This document shows, one piece after another, positions 45,788 to 54,411 of a stretch of 64,000 nt of DNA; position 1 is the stretch's first letter, and every line of letters starts with the position of its first letter. The stretch covers positions 757,992 to 821,991 of the forward strand of contig NZ_CP101322.1 of NCBI RefSeq assembly GCF_024300625.1, in the 5' to 3' direction. The DNA comes from Halovivax gelatinilyticus. Lineage in GTDB: Archaea; Halobacteriota; Halobacteria; Halobacteriales; Natrialbaceae. The notes below the pieces were generated by a model. That model was not told the origin of the DNA, searched no databases, and saw only the letters and a list, made by a program, of their open reading frames with translations. The position numbers and the translations under genes are program-made.

Positions 45788-47055
45788 GCCGCCTGAAACC
45801 GACGCGGCTGTTCGCGGTGATCGGTCTGGCGACGGCCCAGCTTCGTCGCTCGCCGGGTCGGACGATCTTCGCCGTCCTGGCCGTCGCTCTCGCCGTCCTC
45901 TCTGTGACGCTGTTCATCAGTCTGGGCATTGGCGTCGTCGAGGTCGGCCAGGAGAGTGTCCAGGGGACCGACCGCGACGTGTGGATAAGCGCAGATCCCG
46001 TCGATTCCTCGCCCGGTGGAACGGAAAACGGAATCGTCGAGTCTCACACCGTCGCGGCCGACGTCCACCAGCACGAGGACGTTCGCCGGGCCGCACCGGT
46101 CGCGATCCACAGCACCTACGTCGGCACGAACCCGGAGGAACTCGAGTCGGTGACCACCGTCGGTCTCCCGCAGACGCACGGCGGTTTCGAGTTCGACGAG
46201 GGTGAGGGATTCGACGCCGACGAGGACGTCGTCGCCGAGTTAGCCAGCCCCGAACGCGACGTCTCGGATCCGGGGGCGCCATCGCCGACCGACGACGTCG
46301 AGCCGACCGACGTGGTCATCGACCCCGATCTGGCCTCGGCGCTCGGCGTCTCCGTCGGCGAGACGATGTACGTCGCACCGAGCCCGAACGAGGACGCCGC
46401 TCGCGCTTACACCGTGGTCGGGACGGCCGATCGGTACTCGCAGTTCGTCGGCGAGCCGACCGTGGTGATGCGATTACACGAACTCCAGTATCTGGCCGGC
46501 AGTCGAGGGGCCGATCGCGCGTCGTTCATCACCCTCGACCTCGAATCCGGCGCGGACCCTGAGGCCGTGCGCGACGACGTCGCCGCGGACTACCCCGAGT
46601 ACACCGTCCAGACGGCGGACGAGCAGTTCTGGTCGATGCTCGAAGATCACGCGCTCGTCGTCGTCAGCGGCGCCGCGCTCGTGGTGCTCGCGATCGTCGG
46701 CGGGATCGTCCTCACGGCGAACCTGTTCGTTCTCGTCGCCTACCAGCAGCGCGAGCAGCTCGCGGCGCTCAGCGCGGTCGGTCTCTCCAGGCCGCTGCTC
46801 GCCGGAATCGTCGGGTTTCAGGGGCTGGTGATCGCGCTGCTCGGCGGACTCGTCGCGATCGCCGCGACGGGGCCGATCGTCCACCGGTTGAACTCCCTCG
46901 CGTACGCAGCGGTCGGCTTCGACGGCCTGTTGCAAACCCCGCTTGCCGTCTACGCCGCAGGTGCGCTCGTCGCCGTCGGCGTCGGGACGATCACCGCTCT
47001 CGTTGCCGGCTGGTCGGCCAGTCGGTACGCCAGCGTCGCCCGGATGCAGGCCTGA
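45784..47055 (+). CDS. FtsX-type ABC permease 2
   Basis: A 423-residue permease with the same 1+3 membrane-segment layout as permease 1: N-terminal segment about 23-45, C-terminal ones starting near 295, 340 and 390. The extracellular domain is about 240 residues. The segments differ enough that the pair likely forms a heterodimer with the single ATPase. ATG overlaps the previous stop by 4 bp (ATGA). Confidence 0.87.
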   Translation: MSRLKPTRLFAVIGLATAQLRRSPGRTIFAVLAVALAVLSVTLFISLGIGVVEVGQESVQGTDRDVWISADPVDSSPGGTENGIVESHTVAADVHQHEDVRRAAPVAIHSTYVGTNPEELESVTTVGLPQTHGGFEFDEGEGFDADEDVVAELASPERDVSDPGAPSPTDDVEPTDVVIDPDLASALGVSVGETMYVAPSPNEDAARAYTVVGTADRYSQFVGEPTVVMRLHELQYLAGSRGADRASFITLDLESGADPEAVRDDVAADYPEYTVQTADEQFWSMLEDHALVVVSGAALVVLAIVGGIVLTANLFVLVAYQQREQLAALSAVGLSRPLLAGIVGFQGLVIALLGGLVAIAATGPIVHRLNSLAYAAVGFDGLLQTPLAVYAAGALVAVGVGTITALVAGWSASRYASVARMQA

Positions 47056-47122
47056 GTTCGCATGACGGTCTCGTTCGCCCCGACCGTCCGGTATATGCCG
47101 CGCGCGTGCGTACGCCGAGGTG

Positions 47123-47848
47123 ATGACCGAGCTTCGATACTTACCCGACGCGGACGACGTGACGTCGTTTACCGCCCGCGTAACCGAGGCGACCGAATCG
47201 TCGATCGTCCTCGACGGGACGTACTTCTACCCCGAAGGCGGCGGTCAACCCGCCGATCGCGGGGAACTCGTCTGGGACGGGGGCCGAGCCGCCGTCACCG
47301 ACGTCCGGAAGGATCACGGCGACGTCAGACACGAGATCGATTCGCTGGAGGGAACGCTTCCCGACGAAGGGGATGAAATCGACGGTCGAATCGACGCCGA
47401 GCGACGTGACCAGTTGAGACGGATGCACACCGCCCAGCACGTCGTCTCGCGGGTCGTTCTGGACGAGTACGGTGGATCGACCGCCGGAAACCAGATCCAC
47501 CCGGAACGCTCGCGGATCGATTTCGAGCCGGTGAGCTTCGACGATGACGACCTAGAGTACGTCGAGACGAAGGCGAACGAGGTGATCGAACGCGACCTTC
47601 CCGTGACCAAAGCCGACCGACCCCGAGCGGACGTCGAACGGGAGGTCGACGACGGACGGTCGCTCCTCGAATTGATCCCCGATCACGTCGATCCGCTCCG
47701 CGTCGTCGCGATCGACGACTGGGACATGTGCCCCTGCGGCGGAACCCACGTCGACCGACTCGGCGACGTCGGTCCGATTCGGATCACCGACCGCACGTCG
47801 AAGGGAGCCGACATCGATCGGATCGAATTCGAGTTACGCGACGACTAA
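47123..47848 (+). CDS. alaX: Alanyl-tRNA editing protein AlaX
   Basis: A stand-alone editing domain that removes Ser or Gly from mischarged tRNA-Ala. It has 241 residues (the AlaX-M class). An N-terminal beta-barrel with GTYFYPEGGGQPADRG precedes the zinc-dependent editing core with RRMHTAQHVVS (H-x3-H) and CPCGGTHVDRLG (Cys and His ligands). All four zinc ligands are present. The ATG at 47123 follows an in-frame GTG. The window also holds a tRNA-Ala gene, but it is not linked. Confidence 0.93.
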   Translation: MTELRYLPDADDVTSFTARVTEATESSIVLDGTYFYPEGGGQPADRGELVWDGGRAAVTDVRKDHGDVRHEIDSLEGTLPDEGDEIDGRIDAERRDQLRRMHTAQHVVSRVVLDEYGGSTAGNQIHPERSRIDFEPVSFDDDDLEYVETKANEVIERDLPVTKADRPRADVEREVDDGRSLLELIPDHVDPLRVVAIDDWDMCPCGGTHVDRLGDVGPIRITDRTSKGADIDRIEFELRDD

Positions 47849-47886
47849 TCCTGGTGGGTCAACGATGCGGCGATCGATCCGGTCGC

Positions 47887-48141
47887 TCACCGGTCGATCG
47901 TCACCGAGCCGTCGCCGTCGACCGACACCGCGTAGCCGGCGTAGGAAAAGGAGAGAGTGACGTCGTCGCTTCCGGCACCCTCGATCACCGAATCGAGGGC
48001 TTCCGGGTCGATCACGGCGTACAGCGGTGGCTCGAGCGATTCGGGTTCGACGCCCTCGCGCTCGGCGACCCCAGTGACGACCCGATAACTGGGGGATGAG
48101 TCAGACGAATCGAAAAATCGCGACGAGTGGGGGGAGTCCAT
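47887..48141 (-). CDS. HalOD1 domain protein
   Basis: An 84-residue protein of the haloarchaeal output domain 1 family. The core is PPLYAVIDPEALDSVIEG then VTLSFSYAGYAVSVDGDGSVTIDR. HalOD1 is found alone or as a C-terminal output domain of haloarchaeal regulators; its molecular function is unknown. The N-terminal 25 residues are Ser-rich and disordered. It converges on alaX. Confidence 0.85.
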   Translation of the reverse strand: MDSPHSSRFFDSSDSSPSYRVVTGVAEREGVEPESLEPPLYAVIDPEALDSVIEGAGSDDVTLSFSYAGYAVSVDGDGSVTIDR

Positions 48142-48582
48142 ATGCCGGACTTTAACTATGTGCGTAAAAACGTTCCGACGACTAGACCGTTGAATTCGGT
48201 GAACAGATAGCGGTGTCGGCGTACAAGGTAGGCTTGTACGGACAGGAAGCGGTCAACTACCCCACTTTTTGGGCCGACGTCTCCTCACGAGATCCGCCCG
48301 CTCGCATGGTCCGGGACACTGCATCTCGCTACTCGCGTTTGAGGACGGAACATGCCCGTGGGACTGCCCTTCTGGCCGAAACTCGGCGGAGGAAGTATCG
48401 TCGCACCGGGTCACCGTCAGACTTCAGAACCAGTTGATTATGTCCATCACGCAGTCTCCCGCTGTTCGAGCGCTTTCATGAGGACGATATGGAGAGTGTA
48501 GGCACATTTATCCGCACCCCGAAGGCGGTTTTGTATTCCGTTCAGAATTTCTACGGAGTAATCACAGCGAAGTGCGCTCCGA
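48142..48582. other. Decayed region, possible IS200/IS605-type end remnant
   Basis: A 440-bp gap without a credible gene. CGTACAAG-GTAGG-CTTGTACG (48220-48240) is a perfect 8-bp hairpin. It is followed by GCGGTCAACTACCCC (48249-48263), which resembles the end region of haloarchaeal IS200/IS605-type (tnpB) elements as I remember it. No transposase coding sequence remains. Composition is less GC-rich and less haloarchaeal-like than the neighbours. Confidence 0.35.
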
Positions 48583-49137
48583 CTACTCGCCGAAACACGC
48601 GACGAACGTGCCCGACTCACGGGGATCCGGTGGATCGGCGTTGCGGCCCTCGTCGACCGTACGACGGACCCATTGCGTCGTAATCGCGTACTTCGCGACA
48701 AATTCATCCGAGCTCCCGACTGCTTCGTCCTCATCGGACCCGAGTCCATCCGTGTACTGATACGTGAGCCGAACGACCGCCCACTCGTCGCCCGACGCGA
48801 CGACGCTCGCCTCTCCCGTGAATAGGCGGAAAAAAGTGAGATCATCTCGATGTACTCGAACGTACTCGTTACGGACGTAGGCCTCCTCGAAGGCTTCGAC
48901 GTACGCAACGAGTTCTTCGTCGGACGTAGTGTCCAGCAGGTCGGGGTACTCGAGCGGAGAGACGGCCTCGTCGGTTTCCGGTTCCGATGGCTTCGGGCGG
49001 GATTCTCCGTGACAGCCGACGGTCGACGGATCCCACCCGTCTTGGTCAGAACCACCGAGGGGAGATCCATCGAGACAGCCGGTAACGATCCCGACGAATG
49101 CGGTCGTCGTACTCGCGAGCAGCGTCCGTCGATTCAT
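48583..49137 (-). CDS. Predicted lipoprotein, unknown function
   Basis: A 184-residue exported protein. The signal peptide MNRRTLLASTTTAFVGIVTG is followed by a lipobox Cys (VTGC, Cys near residue 21); twin Arg at positions 3-4 suggests Tat export. A linker precedes a domain with VAYVEAFEEAYVRNEYVRV and EWAVVRLTYQYTDG. No family is recognised. The upstream 280 bp (49138-49414) hold no gene. Codon use is slightly less biased than in the core genes around it. Confidence 0.75.
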   Translation of the reverse strand: MNRRTLLASTTTAFVGIVTGCLDGSPLGGSDQDGWDPSTVGCHGESRPKPSEPETDEAVSPLEYPDLLDTTSDEELVAYVEAFEEAYVRNEYVRVHRDDLTFFRLFTGEASVVASGDEWAVVRLTYQYTDGLGSDEDEAVGSSDEFVAKYAITTQWVRRTVDEGRNADPPDPRESGTFVACFGE

Positions 49138-49414
49138 GAGTCTCTGATTTTTCGGTTCATGTGTTTTGGATTGATTATGTGTTCCAACCGTATCCGTTGT
49201 ACGTAATGGTACCACGTAGATCGGTGACATCTTGTAGCGGTGCGTCTCTGTACCGGTAAATCATGAGGTTGGTGGTGCGATCCAGGTATTACGTCGGAAG
49301 AACCAGTTGACTATCGGAGGGGTCGAATTCCACACATAGTTGTCCTGTTCGAGTGGACCTCGGGATTATGAGGATCACGGTACCGGCACCGAAAACCATA
49401 CGTCGGCGTTCGCG

Positions 49415-50899
49415 TCAGTACGTCTTCGCGAAGTAGGCGATCTCGTCGGCCGGTTCGTCGCAAACGCCGCAGGTGGCCCCGTCGTCGGGACGGACGATGT
49501 CGCCGGCGGAGGCGCCGCCCTGGTCGTCGACCGGTTGCATGACGATCTCGGCGGCGATCTCGTCTTTGATCACCGTCTCGCAGGCTTCGTCGCCACACCA
49601 CGGCGTCTTCACGTAGCCGCCGTAGCGGCCGATCGTTCCCAGGATCTCCTCGGGCGAGTCGGCTTCGCGAACGTTCTCGTCTAAGTTCTCGGCGGCCGCG
49701 TCGTAAAGTTTCTCGAAGATTCGATCGAGGTGGGCGTCGACCGCGTCGGTGATCCCGTCGCGGTCGGCGACGGTCTGTTCGCTGTCGGGTCGGTGGACGA
49801 GCGTGACCTCCGCGTCGTCGACCTCGTTCGGACCGATCTCGAGTCGGAGCGGGACGCCGTTGAGTTCGTGTTCGTTGAACTTGAAGCCGGGATTGCGCTC
49901 GTCGCGGTCGTCGAGTTCGACCCTGAACCCGGCGTCTTCGAGTTCCTCGGCGATGGAAGACGAGTACTCGAGGACGTCGTCTTTCGTCTCGGCCTGCCAG
50001 ATCGGAACGATGACGACCTGCGTTGGTGCGATCGTCGGCGGCAGGACGAGCCCCTGATCGTCGGAGTGAGTCATGATCATCGCCCCGAGCGCCCGCCACG
50101 AGAGGCCCCACGAGGTCGTGTACGCGGTCTGTTCGTTCTCGTCCGCGTCGGCGAACGTGATGTCGAACGCCTCGGCGAAGCTCTGGCCGAGGTGGTGGCT
50201 GGTCGCGCTCTGGACGGACTTGCCGTCGGGCATCAGCGCTTCGACGCAGGTGGTCGTCTCCGCGCCCGGGAACTTATCGTGATCGGGCTTCTGCCCGCGA
50301 AGGACGGGCACGGCGAGCACCTCCTCGAGCGCACGGGCGTACTGGTCGAGTCGGAGCCAGACTTCCTCCCAGGCGCCCTCGTCGGTCGCGTGGGCGGTGT
50401 GGCCTTCCTGCCAGAGGAACTCCTTCGTTCGGAAGAACGGCTTGGTCTCGGTCGCTTCCCAGCGGACGACCGAACACCACTGGTTCAACCGCATCGGGAG
50501 GTCGCGGTGGCTGCGGATCCAGTCGGCCATAAACGGCGCGATGATCGACTCGCTGGTCGGCCGAACGGCGAGTCGCTCTTCGAGTTCGGTGTGGCCGCCG
50601 TGGGTAACCCACGCCACCTCCGGATCGAACCCCTCGACGATGTCCTTCTCGCGTTCGAGAAAGCTCTCCGGGATGAACATCGGGAAGTAGGCGTTCGTGA
50701 CGCCGGTCTCTTTGAACCAGCCGTCGAGTGCGTCCTGAATCGCCTCCCAGAGGGCGTACCCGCGGGGTTTCGTTACGATGAACCCGCCCATGGGGGCGTA
50801 GTCCGCCAGGTCCGCTTTCTGGACGACTTCGGCGTACCACTCGCCGGGCTTGTGAGATTTGGACTCGGTGATCCCGAGGTCCTGTGCGTCGTCGCTCAT
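49415..50899 (-). CDS. proS: Prolyl-tRNA synthetase
   Basis: Class II synthetase of the archaeal/eukaryal type, 494 residues, without the bacterial insertion domain. Motif 2 is the LNQWCSVVRWEATETKPFFRTKEFLWQEGHTAH region. Pro-binding and ATP segments (APMGGFIVTKPRGYALWEA, RPTSESIIAPFMADWI, VVIVPIW) and a C-terminal anticodon and zinc-binding extension ending IAYFAKTY are present. Two Cys pairs near the C-terminus (CGDEACE, CGVCDE) look like zinc ligands. ATG at 50899. Confidence 0.95.
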   Translation of the reverse strand: MSDDAQDLGITESKSHKPGEWYAEVVQKADLADYAPMGGFIVTKPRGYALWEAIQDALDGWFKETGVTNAYFPMFIPESFLEREKDIVEGFDPEVAWVTHGGHTELEERLAVRPTSESIIAPFMADWIRSHRDLPMRLNQWCSVVRWEATETKPFFRTKEFLWQEGHTAHATDEGAWEEVWLRLDQYARALEEVLAVPVLRGQKPDHDKFPGAETTTCVEALMPDGKSVQSATSHHLGQSFAEAFDITFADADENEQTAYTTSWGLSWRALGAMIMTHSDDQGLVLPPTIAPTQVVIVPIWQAETKDDVLEYSSSIAEELEDAGFRVELDDRDERNPGFKFNEHELNGVPLRLEIGPNEVDDAEVTLVHRPDSEQTVADRDGITDAVDAHLDRIFEKLYDAAAENLDENVREADSPEEILGTIGRYGGYVKTPWCGDEACETVIKDEIAAEIVMQPVDDQGGASAGDIVRPDDGATCGVCDEPADEIAYFAKTY

Positions 50900-50984
50900 A
50901 CTGAAACCGAGTGTCAGTACGGTCTTAAACGATGCGAACCCAGGGCACGGGATGAACGGTCAGGCTTGCCGCCGACCGCCGAGA

Positions 50985-51479
50985 TCACGACCGCGTCGGA
51001 GACTGCGCGACGTCCCACTCGAGGTCGTACTCGACGAACTCCGCCTCGTCCAGGGGTTCGCCGCCCTCGAAGTAGAACTCTCCGCGAACGGTCCATCCCT
51101 CGATGACGCCCGGGAGCCAGTGGCGGTCGTCCTCCCACATCCGATCGTACGGGACGTCGTCGACGGCGAACCACTCCGGGCGGGCCTCGTCGGAGGCCGT
51201 CGGTTCGCCCTCGAATCGATCCGTCCGGAAGACCTGACACTCGATCTTCGCCTCGCCGTCGAGGTGAAACGTCAACACGCCGGCCCGTTCGAGCGACGGC
51301 GTATCGACGTCGATTCCGACCTCCTCGCGAACCTCGCGGATCACGCACTCGCGGTGGGTCTCGCCGTCCTCGCGTTTGCCGCCGGGGCCGTTGTACCAGC
51401 CGGCGCCCAGTCCGCGGCGCTTTTCGATCAACAGCACCTCGTCAGCGCGAACGACGAAACAGAGCGTCCCCTCGATCAT
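50985..51479 (-). CDS. Nudix hydrolase, MTH1-like
   Basis: A 164-residue Nudix enzyme. The Nudix box is GGKREDGETHRECVIREVREEVGI (only part of it is quoted by family pattern; it spans about 34-57), preceded by GLGAGWYNGPGGK as in 8-oxo-dGTP hydrolases. The catalytic Glu residues of REVREEVG are intact. A pool-cleaning role on oxidised nucleotides is likely; the substrate is not provable from sequence. It sits 85 bp upstream of proS on the same strand. Confidence 0.88.
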   Translation of the reverse strand: MIEGTLCFVVRADEVLLIEKRRGLGAGWYNGPGGKREDGETHRECVIREVREEVGIDVDTPSLERAGVLTFHLDGEAKIECQVFRTDRFEGEPTASDEARPEWFAVDDVPYDRMWEDDRHWLPGVIEGWTVRGEFYFEGGEPLDEAEFVEYDLEWDVAQSPTRS

Positions 51480-51649
51480 CGTCCGTCGTTCACAGCGCGC
51501 GGGGAAAAATGACCTGGAATCCGGACACCGATCCGTCGAGTCCGTGACCAGCGTGTGAATTCCGCTCGCGAGGGAATCGTCGACCTGGCTGGAACGGTCG
51601 ATCTCGCCGCTGCGGAAATTCTTTTAGGTTCCCGTGCGGAGACGTACCC

Positions 51650-52054
51650 ATGGAAGACATTTTCGTCGCCCGGTTCATGTCGACTGACGTCTACACCGTC
51701 TCACCGGAGACGCTCGTCGAAGACGCCGCGGGAGCGATGCTCGAGCGATCGATCGGATCCGTCGTCGTGGTCGACGACTCGAACGACCTCCGCGGGATCC
51801 TCACCTCGACCGACTTCGTCCAGATCGTCGCCGAGTGCAAGCCGAAAGATCAGACTCCCGTCTCGGCGTACATGACCGAAGACGTCACCACGGCGACGGC
51901 ACAGGACACCGTCCACGATATCGCCGCCCTCCTCACCGAGAACGGCTTCCACCACGTCCCCATCGTGGACGAGACCGAAGGCGTCATCGGCATGGTCTCG
52001 ACGAGTGATCTGGCGGCGTACCTCACCGAGTACGAGCAACCGACTGCGGTCTAA
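51650..52054 (+). CDS. Two-CBS-domain protein
   Basis: A 134-residue protein made only of a CBS pair (Bateman module). Repeats are FMSTDVYTVSPETLVEDAAG...IGSVVVVDDSNDLRGILTSTDF and YMTEDVTTATAQDTVHDIAA...HHVPIVDETEGVIGMVSTSDL. Such modules bind adenine nucleotides or SAM and regulate partners; the partner is unknown. A TATA-like TTCTTTTAGG near 51620-51629 lies about 22 bp before the ATG, so the message is likely leaderless. Confidence 0.9.
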   Translation: MEDIFVARFMSTDVYTVSPETLVEDAAGAMLERSIGSVVVVDDSNDLRGILTSTDFVQIVAECKPKDQTPVSAYMTEDVTTATAQDTVHDIAALLTENGFHHVPIVDETEGVIGMVSTSDLAAYLTEYEQPTAV

Positions 52055-52118
52055 TTCCGCCGTCGTCGATCCGACTTCTCGACCGAAGCCCACCGTCCAG
52101 CGAGTGAACGCTCGCGAG

Positions 52119-52436
52119 TTACGCACCATCGGTCCGTGCGTGCGAAGGCGGTTCGACCGGAATCGTTGCCGCGGAGACGACGTCGTACGAACCGCGACAC
52201 GCCCTCGCGACGGTTTCACCGTCTAAAACGAGCGGATACTGGGTCCCATCGAACCCCACCAGGACGCTCACGTAGGGGTGGCCGACCGACTCGTCGGCCG
52301 GCCACAGATACCGAACGTCGGCGTGCGGGTCACGGAAGCGAATCGCTTCCCCCGATTCGAGCCGCGGCGGGGCGTCCGATACCGCTTCGCCCGCGGCGCG
52401 TCCTCGCGATCCGAGCGACTCCGGTTCGACCGTCAT
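52119..52436 (-). CDS. Small conserved-looking protein, unknown
   Basis: A 105-residue acidic protein with a beta-rich centre (AIRFRDPHADVRYLWPADE, HPYVSVLVGFDGTQYPLVLDGE). It has no membrane segment, signal or known motif. The composition is normal for the genome. I chose the ATG at 52436, directly after an in-frame GTG. It lies between the CBS and HAD genes and is convergent with the CBS gene. I do not recognise a family. Confidence 0.5.
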   Translation of the reverse strand: MTVEPESLGSRGRAAGEAVSDAPPRLESGEAIRFRDPHADVRYLWPADESVGHPYVSVLVGFDGTQYPLVLDGETVARACRGSYDVVSAATIPVEPPSHARTDGA

Positions 52437-52534
52437 CACTACGGACGAGGGAGGACCGGACGATAATCCTCACTCACCGGTTTCCGATTTTCCGATAGTG
52501 ACCCACCGATCCTACATTCGGCTCCGTGGCCACG

Positions 52535-53143
52535 CTACCGACCGGTTTGTACCCATCCGAACGCCGACCGAAACGGTGGAAACTCGCCACCGTCGTATCG
52601 GATCGCGTCCCAGCCCACGTTCCGGGCGCCATCGACGTCCGCGTCGGCGTCTCCGATCATGCCGTATCGGTCCGCACCGAGTTCGGCCTCGACGGCACGG
52701 AAAGGTCGCGGGTCGGGTTTGTGCGCCCCGGCCTCGTAGGACGTGATGACCGCATCGAACGGATCGAGTAACTCGTGTGCCCGCAGCTTCTCGCGTTGCC
52801 ACGCCCCGACGCCGTTCGTACAGACGGCCAGCAAGTTGTCACAAGCGAGCGATTCGATGATCGAGCGTGCCGAGGGTGCCGGTTCGAACGCCTCGATTTC
52901 GGCTTCGAGCAAGGCGCGTGCGAACGCATCCGGTTCGGGGCCATCGTCGATACGACCGACGGCCCGCCGGACGGGCGCTCGCTCGAGCGCGTCGAACGCC
53001 TCGAAAAACGCCGATTCGTACGCATCTAGCCACTCGTCTCGGACGGTCCCCGCCGTCTCGACGAACGCGTCGGCGACGATGTCGCGATAGGGGCCTGACG
53101 GCGCGAGAAGCGTTCCGTCGAGATCGAACACGATAGCGTTCAC
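52535..53143 (-). CDS. HAD-superfamily hydrolase
   Basis: A 202-residue HAD phosphatase. Motif I is IVFDLDGTLLAP at the very N-terminus (nucleophile Asp near 7 and acid Asp near 9). Motif II includes LLAVCTNGVG, Lys is in GAHKPDPRPF and motif IV is MIGDADADVDGARN. Cap residues are mostly helical (about 15-90). Likely a small-metabolite phosphatase such as phosphoglycolate or nucleotide phosphatase. The start is GTG at 53143. PAP2 lies 74 bp upstream on the same strand. Confidence 0.88.
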   Translation of the reverse strand: MNAIVFDLDGTLLAPSGPYRDIVADAFVETAGTVRDEWLDAYESAFFEAFDALERAPVRRAVGRIDDGPEPDAFARALLEAEIEAFEPAPSARSIIESLACDNLLAVCTNGVGAWQREKLRAHELLDPFDAVITSYEAGAHKPDPRPFRAVEAELGADRYGMIGDADADVDGARNVGWDAIRYDGGEFPPFRSAFGWVQTGR

Positions 53144-53217
53144 ACTCGTTCAGTCTCGACGGACCATCGTAAAGTCCGGCGAAACGAGACGGTCGGCAGG
53201 GCGGAAATCGGGTACGC

Positions 53218-54192
53218 TCAATCGTCGGTCCGGATATCCGATCCGGGAACCTCGAGTTCGGTCGGATCGAACTGCCGGCCGCGAAACGGCAGCCGCGACT
53301 GGAGCCAGACGACGGGGGCGCGGTCGTTCAGCCGTTCGGCGGTGAACGGAACGAGGACGACCCCGGCGGTGACGACCGCGTACCCGAGGGCGACGGTCAC
53401 CATATTGTACCCCACCGCCGCCCCGAATCCGACGACGTACTCGACCGCGCGGATGACGAACAGGGCGGGCAGCGTCAGGACGCCGAGCGCGAGAATTGCG
53501 GCGCCGGTCGGTCGGGCGTCTTGGTCCCTGACCGCGTACCAGGTTACCCCGGCACCCAGCGACGAGCCCGCCACGAGGATGCTGTGTTCGCGGGCGCCGA
53601 GGACGAGCCCGAGCAATCCGAGTCCGAACGCGGCGGCGAACGCCCGTTCGGGTGAGACGTGTGGATAGCCCCGGAACGCGACGAGGACGAACGCAACGCC
53701 GATGGTGGCGCCCACGATGACGTCGCCGAGGTAGTGGACGCCGACGACGACGCGCGAGAGCATGACCGTCCCGACGAGTCCGGCGGCGACGAGCGCACGC
53801 TGCCATCGTTCGCCTACCGAAAGCGTGAGTACGAGCATCGTGAAGATGGCCGCAGACCCGAGTGCGTGGGCGGACGGAAAACTGAACCCGCCGTAGGCCT
53901 CCGGGGCGAACGCGAGCACGTTCGGATCCGGTCGTTCGCGACCGATGACGCCCTTCAACATCGTCGAAAGACCGAGCGCGCCCAGCCCGACGGCGAGGAC
54001 GAAAATTCTCGTTCGTCGGCGCTCGGCACTAAACCAGTACATGACGACGGCGATCGCGGCGACCGTCGCTCCGTCGCCCAGATGCGTCGATCGTTCGATG
54101 AGCGGAACCAGGACGGTCGGAATCGCCTCCCGAATCGCCTCGTTCGTCGACTCGTCGAAGAGGACGTCGTATGCCATGACAGTTTGTGTCAT
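53218..54192 (-). CDS. PAP2-type membrane phosphatase
   Basis: A 324-residue integral membrane protein. The PAP2 motifs are KGVIGRERP (K-x6-RP), FSFPSAHALGSA (PSGH-like, with Ala in place of the usual Gly) and SRVVVGVHYLGDV (SR-x5-H-x3-D). The family dephosphorylates lipid phosphates or pyrophosphates such as undecaprenyl or dolichyl diphosphate. About nine membrane segments are predicted. The ATG at 54192 is about 22-28 bp from a TATA-like CTTTTTA at 54213-54220, better than the ATG at 54177 (MAYDVLFDES). Confidence 0.86.
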   Translation of the reverse strand: MTQTVMAYDVLFDESTNEAIREAIPTVLVPLIERSTHLGDGATVAAIAVVMYWFSAERRRTRIFVLAVGLGALGLSTMLKGVIGRERPDPNVLAFAPEAYGGFSFPSAHALGSAAIFTMLVLTLSVGERWQRALVAAGLVGTVMLSRVVVGVHYLGDVIVGATIGVAFVLVAFRGYPHVSPERAFAAAFGLGLLGLVLGAREHSILVAGSSLGAGVTWYAVRDQDARPTGAAILALGVLTLPALFVIRAVEYVVGFGAAVGYNMVTVALGYAVVTAGVVLVPFTAERLNDRAPVVWLQSRLPFRGRQFDPTELEVPGSDIRTDD

Positions 54193-54411
54193 GAATGTGC
54201 AGGTAGACCAGTAAAAAGTCAGTGGTGAACCCGCTGGGTCGGTCACGGACGAGACGGAAACGGGCATCAATCCGGCAACTGCGCCATACAAACGGGTGTT
54301 ATCTCGCTCTTTCTGGTAAATCGAAGACGGTACGACACAACCATAATTAATCCGAAATGTTTACGGTGCACTCGGCATACTCTACAGACAATCCCCCTGC
54401 GAACCACCCCC

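Noticed and set aside
48213-48437. 74-codon frame in the decayed region
   Set aside because: Composition lacks the acidic, GC3-rich pattern of genes here, and it overlaps the hairpin region.
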